Source: an uncultured Oscillospiraceae bacterium (GTDB lineage: Bacteria > Bacillota > Clostridia > Oscillospirales > Ruminococcaceae). Taken from it: a DNA stretch of 10,788 bases. The notes beneath the pieces are model-generated. The model was not told the origin of the DNA and did no database searches. It worked only from the letters and a program-made list of their open reading frames with translations. Positions within the stretch are counted from its first letter, which is position 1. Every line of letters starts with the position of its first letter. The stretch is from the NCBI GenBank assembly GCA_958403605.1, contig CATXYA010000024.1:1-10788 (forward strand). Reading direction: 5' to 3'. A program made the position numbers and the translations under genes. Of this stretch, positions 1-4,904 are shown in pieces.

Positions 1-508
1 CCAGCTGTGCCAAGGCACGCAGGTGCCGTTGGCTGCCGGACTTCTTCCCCAGGGCCAATACTTCCTGATAGGCCGTCCGCTCATTTTCCCGCATGTTGAT
101 CACTTGCCCCACGCCGATGTAGGCCAAAACGTTTTCAGGATGCCGCAGGACATAGAGGTTGCCCGGCACGCTGCCCCAGGAATGGCCCAGCAGAACGACC
201 TTGCCAGTGTGATATTTTCGCTGTAAATGCCCGATGATGCCGTGCAGGTCATCCAGCATCTGATCGATCGTTTTCGGCCAGCCGTCCCGGCCGTTGCGGC
301 GCAGCGTTTTGCCCGCGCCGCGCTGGTCCCAGTGCACCTGGGTAAACAGGTCGCCCCACACCTCGTCCAGTTCATACGCAAACAGCGATTCCACGCTGCC
401 CGGGCCGCCGTGGAGATAGAGCAGCACGGGGACGCCCGGCCCTTGGGGGTAGTGCAGCAGAAAATGCTCGATCCCATTTACCGTCCCGTATTCTTCCTCA
501 AACTGCAT
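1..508 (-). CDS. Alpha/beta hydrolase, proline iminopeptidase-like (partial, 3' end missing)
   Basis: The frame opens at ATG 508 and stays open for 169 residues to the left edge, so the C-terminus lies outside the window. Residues 33-37 read HGGPG, the oxyanion-hole motif typical of proline iminopeptidases and related hydrolases. Residues 108-113 read GHSWGS, a nucleophile elbow with Ser110 as the expected catalytic serine; WDQRGAG at 60-66 is also typical of the family. The Asp and His of the triad would lie in the missing part. There is no signal peptide, so a cytosolic enzyme is expected. A GAGGGGG Shine-Dalgarno lies five bases before the start. The DUF4097 gene ends only 21 bases upstream with no terminator between, so this is probably the last known gene of the padR operon. 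The exact substrate (N-terminal proline peptides or another ester or amide) cannot be told from the sequence. Confidence 0.88.
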   Translation of the reverse strand, partial: MQFEEEYGTVNGIEHFLLHYPQGPGVPVLLYLHGGPGSVESLFAYELDEVWGDLFTQVHWDQRGAGKTLRRNGRDGWPKTIDQMLDDLHGIIGHLQRKYHTGKVVLLGHSWGSVPGNLYVLRHPENVLAYIGVGQVINMRENERTAYQEVLALGKKSGSQRHLRALAQL

Positions 509-529
509 GCTTGCCCCCTCAAATTGTCC

Positions 530-1393
530 TCAGGTGAAATCGACCTTGACGCTGCCCATGCCGCACTCGATGTCGAAGAAGGTTGCGGCGTCTTCCTTGT
601 AGGAGGCCTCATTGGACAGGCCGGAGAGGCGTTTTTCGCCGCCCAGCTTGACGGTGCCCATAGAGCAATCGACGCGGTAGCCGTAGTCCGCCGGGCGCGG
701 GATGGTCAGCTTGACCTCGCCCATGTCGCAGTCGATCTCGATGCTGCCGTTTGCGGAGCCCTCATATTTCAGCTGCCCCATGCCCAGGTCGATATCCAAT
801 TTGTTCGTGCAAACGACGTTTCGCAGCGTCATCTGCCCGGCGCCGACTTCCAGCTCGGCGGTCTCGCAGACAAGGTCCTGCACGGTCATTTGCCCGGCCC
901 CGATGTCGAGGTCCAACTCGCGGGGGATGCTGTCCCGGGGAACGGTGATGGTGATCTCCAGCTGGCCCTTCCAGTTTTTGAGGGTGCCCACCATTTCCAC
1001 CTCATACGTGTGGCCGTCCATTCGGGAAGTGACAATGCCCTCTCTGTTGCAGGTGGTGGAAAAATCGTCGCCGGGCAGGATGGTCACTGCGGCGGCGCCA
1101 AGCTCCACCTTCAACTTATGCACGCTGCTGGTGGGCGCCGCAGGCGCGCTGGGCGCGTCCGGTGCTGCAGGCGCACTAGGCGCCGCTGGGGCGCTGGGGG
1201 CGTGCAGCGAGGCGCCCACGGCGCTCTCGGCCGCGGAATCGTCGCGGCTGTGGGAAAAGAACGAGGAGAAAAGGAACCGTTCCTCGCTGCGGGTGGGGCG
1301 GCCGCCCATCATGCCGCCGATGCCCGCCATCACTGCGCCCACCGCCAAAACGGCGGTGAAGGCGATGAGGCCGTGTTTGAAGCTGTTTTTCAT
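530..1393 (-). CDS. DUF4097-family membrane-anchored beta-repeat protein
   Basis: A 287-residue protein. Residues 7-29 form one hydrophobic segment (signal anchor), followed by a charged stretch, a Pro/Ala/Ser linker at about 65-87 built from repeated APSAPAAP units, and a beta-rich domain from about 92 to the end. The C-terminal part carries short repeats that return about every 20 residues: GAGQMT twice (165-170, 184-189), then GMGQLK, DMGEVKL, SMGTVKL and GMGSVKV. This is the pattern of DUF4097 beta-helix proteins, also seen in LiaF/YvlB-like envelope proteins. The domain should sit outside the membrane, held off by the linker. Its ATG lies one base after the stop of the DUF1700 gene (TGA-c-ATG), with a GGAAAGG ribosome site inside that gene, so the two are likely coupled in translation. 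The molecular role of DUF4097 is not established; an envelope-sensing or scaffold role is inferred from the PadR neighbour. Confidence 0.85.
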   Translation of the reverse strand: MKNSFKHGLIAFTAVLAVGAVMAGIGGMMGGRPTRSEERFLFSSFFSHSRDDSAAESAVGASLHAPSAPAAPSAPAAPDAPSAPAAPTSSVHKLKVELGAAAVTILPGDDFSTTCNREGIVTSRMDGHTYEVEMVGTLKNWKGQLEITITVPRDSIPRELDLDIGAGQMTVQDLVCETAELEVGAGQMTLRNVVCTNKLDIDLGMGQLKYEGSANGSIEIDCDMGEVKLTIPRPADYGYRVDCSMGTVKLGGEKRLSGLSNEASYKEDAATFFDIECGMGSVKVDFT

Positions 1394-1394
1394 G

Positions 1395-2228
1395 TCAGAA
1401 CCCTACCTTTCCCCGGATGGAGTTGAAAAGGCGGCGGGCGGTATGCACCACCCAGGGAACACCTTTGCCCAGGCACCAGGCGGCTGCTCCGGTCATGATG
1501 CCGCCCACGGCGATCTTCACAAGGCCCAGGCCCATATCCACCAGGGAATTGAAGGGCGACCCCAGGAGGTGGAAAATGCCGTGGATCAGGCTGCCCACGC
1601 CGCTGGCGATGGCGCCGATGCCGCCGCCGAAGATGCCCAGCACGCCGCCCAGCAGGCCGAACACGAGGCCGAACGCCCCGCCGATGAGGCCGATCCAGAT
1701 GGGGAAGGTGAGCACGATCAAAATGATCCATAGCGTGCGGTTGGAATCCCGCAGCGGGGGGCGGCCCGCCTGGGCGCTGTAATCGTATTCCGGCTGCGGG
1801 TGGGAATATGCGGGGCCGGAATACGCCGGGCCGGAGGGCTCGGGTTGGGGTTCGGGCTCCGGTGCAGCCGCTTGCTGCTGTGCCGGAGCCTCTTGGGCCT
1901 GCTCCTGCGCCTGCTGGCGGCTGGCCCAATCGGGGCCGTCCAGCGTCAAATCGGGCTGGGCGGGCTGGCGCTGCGGCTTCGGCGTCTCGTCCAGCGTCAG
2001 CTTGGGCTGAGGACGCTCGCGCCGCGGGGATGCGGGCAGGCCCAGGTTGGCCCGGATGATGTTGGCCACGCGGTGCGGGTCGCCCAGGTCGGCGATCACC
2101 CGCTCCTCGTCCGCGGGGCCCGCTTCGTCGAGGAATTCATCGTAGAATTTCAGCGCCTCGGCCCGCTCTTCCTCGCTCACATTGTCGAGCTCGGCGGCCA
2201 GCGCCTGTAAAAATTCCGCTCTATTCAT
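1395..2228 (-). CDS. DUF1700 (HAAS-type) multi-pass membrane protein
   Basis: I place the start at ATG 2228, giving 277 residues. The frame is open further upstream, but the family N-terminus is MNRAEFLQAL and the upstream part overlaps padR. Residues 1-63 are the helical DUF1700/HAAS domain (acidic helices, then a DLGDP turn at 48-52). Residues 64-160 are a low-complexity linker rich in Pro, Gln and Glu, with LTLD twice (77-80, 94-97) and SGPAYSGPAYS. Residues 166-255 are very hydrophobic and glycine-rich, giving perhaps three to four membrane helices with glycine-zipper spacing, and a basic tail follows. The start lies inside the end of padR (ATGAATAG overlap of eight bases), which implies coupled translation. 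In Firmicutes this family commonly follows padR genes; it is thought to be a membrane sensor or partner of the regulator. No enzymatic motif is visible. The roughly 97-residue linker seems long for the family. Confidence 0.87.
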   Translation of the reverse strand: MNRAEFLQALAAELDNVSEEERAEALKFYDEFLDEAGPADEERVIADLGDPHRVANIIRANLGLPASPRRERPQPKLTLDETPKPQRQPAQPDLTLDGPDWASRQQAQEQAQEAPAQQQAAAPEPEPQPEPSGPAYSGPAYSHPQPEYDYSAQAGRPPLRDSNRTLWIILIVLTFPIWIGLIGGAFGLVFGLLGGVLGIFGGGIGAIASGVGSLIHGIFHLLGSPFNSLVDMGLGLVKIAVGGIMTGAAAWCLGKGVPWVVHTARRLFNSIRGKVGF

Positions 2229-2541
2229 GGTTGATGCCTCCAAACAACAAGTCGTCGATCTTGCCCTCGTACGCCTTCCAGTCCTCTCGGTACTGTTCCA
2301 GCTTTCCGCATCCCTGTTCCGTAATGCAGTAATAACGGCGGTTGCGTCCGGCGAATTCCCGGTCATAGGTTTCCAGGCAACCCTCTTTCTGCAGCCGGCG
2401 CAGAACGGGGTATAAAGTGCTTTCCGAGACGTCCATCACGCTGCGCACGTCCTGCGTGATCTTATACCCGTAAGTGCTCTCGGTGCTGACGATGCTCAGC
2501 ACCAGGGCGTCCATCAGGGCTGCGCCTGTATTAAAAGCCAT
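2221..2541 (-). CDS. PadR-family transcriptional regulator
   Basis: A 106-residue protein, the usual length of the short (subfamily 2) PadR repressors. Residues about 7-80 form the winged helix: MDALVLSIVSTESTYGYKIT is the family's first helix region, SESTLYPVLRRLQKEGCL is the recognition helix with the TLYPVLRRL signature, and RRYYCITEQG is the wing. Residues 84-103 form the short C-terminal dimer helix. Proteins of this type bind inverted repeats as dimers and usually repress their own operon. A consensus promoter lies just upstream with a perfect inverted repeat over the -10 box, a good candidate for its own operator. An AGGAAAGG ribosome site lies about 11 bases before the ATG. The last codons overlap the next gene. 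The inducer is unknown; cell-envelope stress or an antimicrobial is a guess from the operon partners. Confidence 0.93.
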   Translation of the reverse strand: MAFNTGAALMDALVLSIVSTESTYGYKITQDVRSVMDVSESTLYPVLRRLQKEGCLETYDREFAGRNRRYYCITEQGCGKLEQYREDWKAYEGKIDDLLFGGINHE

Positions 2542-2571
2542 TCCGCGTCCATCCTTTCCTAAGTGCTTGAC

Positions 2572-2594
2572 AATATTATATTCGTTATAATATT
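2572..2594. promoter_or_regulatory. Perfect inverted repeat over the -10 box, probable PadR operator
   Basis: AATATTATA and TATAATATT are exact reverse complements, nine bases each, around a five-base centre (TTCGT on the plus strand). The right half of the minus-strand copy is the -10 hexamer itself and the left half fills most of the spacer, so a dimer bound here would block RNA polymerase. It sits directly before a gene for a dimeric repressor. The symmetry and position are seen; binding by this PadR protein is inferred. Confidence 0.7.
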
Positions 2595-2603
2595 AAAAGT
2601 CAA
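2575..2603 (-). promoter_or_regulatory. Sigma-A type promoter of the padR operon
   Basis: On the minus strand the sequence reads TTGACT, 17 bases, TATAAT, which is near-perfect for a housekeeping promoter. The -35 box is at 2598-2603 and the -10 box at 2575-2580. The start of the padR gene is 34 bases downstream, leaving a leader of roughly 25 bases with its ribosome site. The local sequence is AT-rich against GC-rich surroundings. Confidence 0.85.
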
Positions 2604-2815
2604 CACATTATTGTTAAAAATTTCAGCCAAATATCGTAATTTTCCGGCCCTTTTGGGTGGAATTACTGCATTGGACCCGCCTTTCTCTTATAATATCGAA
2701 AGATATCGGCGGTTTTGCGCTTATTTGCGCGGCTGACCAAAGGCTTTTTGCGGAGCGCCTGTCTATCTGACGAGAGCCGACAGCTTTTTTCGCCGAAGGA
2801 AGAGGAGAGAGTCAA
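2604..2815 (+). promoter_or_regulatory. Divergent intergenic leader of the SH3 lipoprotein gene
   Basis: This gene-free stretch must hold the promoter of the lipoprotein gene. A TATAAT box is at 2689-2694, but no good -35 box lies at the proper distance: TTGGAC at 2671 is only 12 bases away, and TTACTG at 2663 is 20 bases away. A small inverted repeat, ATATC-GAAA-GATAT (2693-2706), overlaps the box. Further on, CTGTC/GACAG (2759-2763, 2779-2783) precedes a run of six T at 2785-2790, a weak terminator-like shape in the leader. A strong ribosome site, AGAGGAGAG (2801-2809), lies close before the ATG. The promoter call is tentative. Confidence 0.35.
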
Positions 2816-4414
2816 ATGAAACAATGGTACAAACAAGCGGGCGCATGGCTGGGCGCTGCGGGCCTGGCCCTCAGCCTGGCGGGCTGCGGAGGTGCAAAGG
2901 TGTCGTCTTCCTCCGCGGCTTCCCCGGCGGCTTCGGCGCCTGCCTCCAGCAGCGCGGCGGTGGACAGCGTGGCCCAAAGCACTGCCGAGCCCACGCAGAG
3001 CTATGTGGTACAGGGCACGGTGGTGGCCGCTTCCATGAACAGCGTTACCATCCGCACGGCGGAGGGGCGCGAGTTGACGTTCCCCACCGTGGACGCCGAG
3101 GTGGATACGGTGAACGGCCTGCTGGAGGGCAACTGGGTGGCGGTGGAATACCGCGCAGACCGCGAGCTGACGGGTACCGACACCACGGGCGCCTATGTAG
3201 ACCGGGTGATCGACAACGCCCCCAACGTGCAGGAAGAGGCGCAAAAGGTGCTGGACGGCATGGAGGATTGTGACGAGACGGTCTACGCCACGCACCGGGT
3301 GCACGTGCGCACGGGCAACAGCACGGACGCGAAGATCTTAGCCACGATTGACAAGGGGACGCAGCTGCACCGCACGGGCAAGGGCCCTCACGGCTGGAGC
3401 CGCGTGGAGTACAACGGCCAGACGGCCTATGTGTTCGGCGAATATCTGTCTACCGCACAGCCCACCCAGGCCTTGGGCGAGCAGGCGGATAAAAATACCG
3501 CCTTTACCGCCGCTGATGAAACCGTTTATTCCACCGTGCGCCTGCGCATCCGCCAAAATCCCTCGCTGGACGCGGCCAAGGTGGGCGTGGTGGATGCCGG
3601 GACGGCGCTGCACCGCACCGGTACCTATGCCAACGGTTGGAGCCAGGTGGATTACAACGGCGTTTCCGCCTACTGCGATTCGGAATATCTGACGGCGAAG
3701 GCCCCGGCGGGCGCTGTCGATCAGGACGCCGCACCGGCGGGCGAGGTGAACTTCGCCCCCGCCAATGAGACCTATTACACCACGGTGGCGCTGAAGCTGC
3801 ACGTCACGTATTCCACCGATTCCACGGTGGTGGCGGTGGTGCCCAAGGGCACGGCGCTGTATGTGGAATCCCTGATGGACAACCACTGGTGCCAGGTGCA
3901 GTACAATAACAAGACGGTATACTGTGTCACCCAATATCTGCAACAGGAGCAGCCCCAGGCCCCAAATGCCCAGCAGCCGGAGGCCTTCACGGCGGCGGAT
4001 GAATCTGTGTTCCCCATCACCAACCTGCACATCCGGGAGACGCCCAGCCTGGGCGGTAAGATCCTGGAGACGCCGGCCAAGGGCAGCGAATTTCACCGCA
4101 CAGGCATTTCCATGGACGGCGCCTGGAGCCGCGTGGAGTACAACGGCGTCAGCGGCTACAGCGCCACCCAGTATCTCACCACCCAGCGCCCCAGCCAGAT
4201 GAACGCCGGGGAGCCGGCGGTGACGGACGTGGAGCAGACGGTGACCACCACCGCCAACCTGCGTCTGCACGACAGCGACGACCTGACGGCCACCATCGTG
4301 GCCGTCGTGCCCGCGGGCACCCAGCTGGAACGGGTGGGTGTGCTGAGCAGCGGCTGGTCCATTGTCATGTACAACGGGCAGCGCCTGTTCTGCGCCAGCG
4401 ACTATCTGAAGTGA
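2816..4414 (+). CDS. Lipoprotein with five bacterial SH3 repeats
   Basis: A 532-residue exported lipoprotein. Residues 1-24 are a lipoprotein signal with lipobox LAGC and lipidated Cys24. A Ser/Ala-rich spacer follows (30-58). Residues 62-133 form a beta-rich domain (VQGTVVAASMNSVTIRTAEG), possibly OB-like. Five bacterial SH3 repeats follow at about 154-212, 235-293, 317-376, 395-455 and 474-532. Each has an LRLR/VHVR-type first strand, a GTxLHRTG or similar middle, GWSxVxYNG, and ends in a YL motif. No peptidase, amidase or lysozyme domain is seen, so the protein probably binds peptidoglycan or another wall ligand from the outer face of the membrane. Repeats 1 and 4 share a 24-base identical stretch (3395-3418, 4124-4147), a sign of internal duplication. 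It is the only plus-strand gene here, is divergent from padR and has its own terminator. SH3 repeats are known wall-binding modules; the exact role is unknown. Confidence 0.92.
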   Translation: MKQWYKQAGAWLGAAGLALSLAGCGGAKVSSSSAASPAASAPASSSAAVDSVAQSTAEPTQSYVVQGTVVAASMNSVTIRTAEGRELTFPTVDAEVDTVNGLLEGNWVAVEYRADRELTGTDTTGAYVDRVIDNAPNVQEEAQKVLDGMEDCDETVYATHRVHVRTGNSTDAKILATIDKGTQLHRTGKGPHGWSRVEYNGQTAYVFGEYLSTAQPTQALGEQADKNTAFTAADETVYSTVRLRIRQNPSLDAAKVGVVDAGTALHRTGTYANGWSQVDYNGVSAYCDSEYLTAKAPAGAVDQDAAPAGEVNFAPANETYYTTVALKLHVTYSTDSTVVAVVPKGTALYVESLMDNHWCQVQYNNKTVYCVTQYLQQEQPQAPNAQQPEAFTAADESVFPITNLHIRETPSLGGKILETPAKGSEFHRTGISMDGAWSRVEYNGVSGYSATQYLTTQRPSQMNAGEPAVTDVEQTVTTTANLRLHDSDDLTATIVAVVPAGTQLERVGVLSSGWSIVMYNGQRLFCASDYLK

Positions 4415-4424
4415 AAAATTGAAT

Positions 4425-4475
4425 AAAAAAGGCGCGCTGCAAAACAAATTGCAGCGCGCTGATTTTTGTTTTTCG
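4425..4475 (+). terminator. Bidirectional intrinsic terminator after the SH3 lipoprotein gene
   Basis: A perfect 11-base-pair stem, GCGCGCTGCAA (4432-4442) and TTGCAGCGCGC (4449-4459), with a six-base loop, AACAAA. It is followed by GATTTTTGTTTTT on the plus strand and preceded by six A, which give a T run on the minus strand. It begins about ten bases after the stop codon. It should stop transcripts of the lipoprotein gene and could also stop leftward transcripts that pass the terminator at 4801-4830. Confidence 0.92.
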
Positions 4476-4500
4476 CTTTTGAGCAACGAACGGGAGGGCA

Positions 4501-4517
4501 GGCGGCCAATGGCCGCC
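4501..4517. repeat. Short GC-rich hairpin, GGCGGCC-AAT-GGCCGCC
   Basis: Seven-base perfect arms around AAT, with no T run after it, so it is not a terminator by itself. It lies in the gene-free region between two convergent genes. Two other small hairpins of this style lie nearby: GGGCGGC/GCCGCCC at 4695-4713 and CCGGCA/TGCCGG at 4837-4852. Their role is unknown. Confidence 0.55.
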
Positions 4518-4544
4518 GCTGCGAACAAAAGGAAACGTGTGCGG

Positions 4545-4772
4545 GCGCCCCCTCATCCGTCTGATGCTGCGCATCAGCCACCTTCCCCCACCGGGGGAAG
4601 GCTTTTGTTTTTCCTTGCTTTCGCGGAAAAACAACGTAGCTTTACGTTTATAAAAAGATATTAATAGGCGTAAAGCTCATAGAAAGTAAGAGCAGGGCGG
4701 CGGGACGCCGCCCGCGCTGCCTTCCCCCGGTGGGGGAAGGTGCTGAACGAAGTGAAGCGGATGAGGGGGCGC
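4545..4772. repeat. Nested inverted-repeat element (two facing copies of a 54-58-base repeat)
   Basis: Copy A (4545-4602) and copy B (4719-4772, reversed) share an identical outer 15 bases, GCGCCCCCTCATCCG, and an identical inner 24 bases that hold a CCTTCCCCC-ACC-GGGGGAAGG hairpin. They differ only in the middle: A has a CTGATGC-TGC-GCATCAG stem, B a less regular sequence. Between them, AGCTTTACG (4638-4646) and CGTAAAGCT (4669-4677) form an inner inverted repeat, and CTTGCTTTC (4614-4622) pairs at eight of nine bases with 4682-4690. The outer and inner arms share a centre near 4658, so the whole can fold as one interrupted palindrome. No coding sequence is seen inside. Repeats of this look are, to my recollection, common between genes in Ruminococcaceae. 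It may be a miniature, non-autonomous mobile element; I see no clear target-site duplication. Confidence 0.75.
4581..4612 (+). terminator. Terminator-like hairpin within repeat copy A
   Basis: CCTTCCCCC (4581-4589) and GGGGGAAGG (4593-4601) form a nine-base-pair stem with a three-base loop, followed by CTTTTGTTTTT on the plus strand. It would act as a backup terminator downstream of the one at 4432-4459. The same hairpin in copy B (4721-4740) lacks a T run, so the function depends on the flank, not on the repeat. Confidence 0.5.
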
Positions 4773-4796
4773 GCAGGAACCTTTCCGTTCCCACAA

Positions 4797-4830
4797 GCAA
4801 AAAAGGGCGCGTTTTAAAACGCGCCCTTTT
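4797..4830 (-). terminator. Intrinsic terminator of the rpoD-MATE operon
   Basis: Positions 4801-4830 are a perfect 30-base palindrome with 15-base arms (AAAAGGGCGCGTTTT and its reverse complement). On the minus strand the stem is followed by a run of six T and then GC. It lies about 75 bases after the stop of the MATE gene and is the natural end of the long minus-strand operon. On the plus strand the T run is only four bases, so termination that way is weaker. Confidence 0.88.
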
Positions 4831-4904
4831 CGCATTCCGGCACCGCTGCCGGCCGCCTATGGACCACATCCTGCAGGGAACGCCGTCCCCTACCCTCTGT
4901 TATC

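Noticed and set aside
100..477. A 125-codon minus-strand frame within the hydrolase gene
   Set aside because: It is a different reading frame of the same strand with Cys/Trp/Arg-rich translation. The true frame shows HGGPG and GHSWGS.
1139..1202. Tandem GC-rich repeat suggesting a minisatellite or CRISPR-like array
   Set aside because: It is the coding repeat of the APSAPAAP linker in the DUF4097 protein. Units are short, without unique spacers.
227..1426. A 399-codon open frame on the plus strand opposite the hydrolase and DUF4097 genes
   Set aside because: Low-complexity translation with no family pattern. It lies opposite genes with good starts, ribosome sites and operon spacing.
2229..2366. 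A longer DUF1700 gene starting at 2366
   Set aside because: The additional 46 residues lie wholly within padR in another frame and have no family similarity. The family start, MNRAEFL, is at 2228.
2671..2694. TTGGAC and TATAAT as a promoter pair for the lipoprotein gene
   Set aside because: The spacing is only 12 bases, too short for a sigma-A promoter. The -10 box may be real with another -35.
3338..4528. A 396-codon open frame on the minus strand opposite the SH3 lipoprotein gene
   Set aside because: It mirrors the five repeats of the true gene and runs through its terminator hairpin.
4419..4869. Small open frames on both strands in the convergent gap (for example 4419-4664 plus, 4648-4869 minus)
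   Set aside because: They run through terminator stems and the inverted repeat, have no ribosome sites, and give the Pro/Arg-rich translations typical of this kind of repeat.
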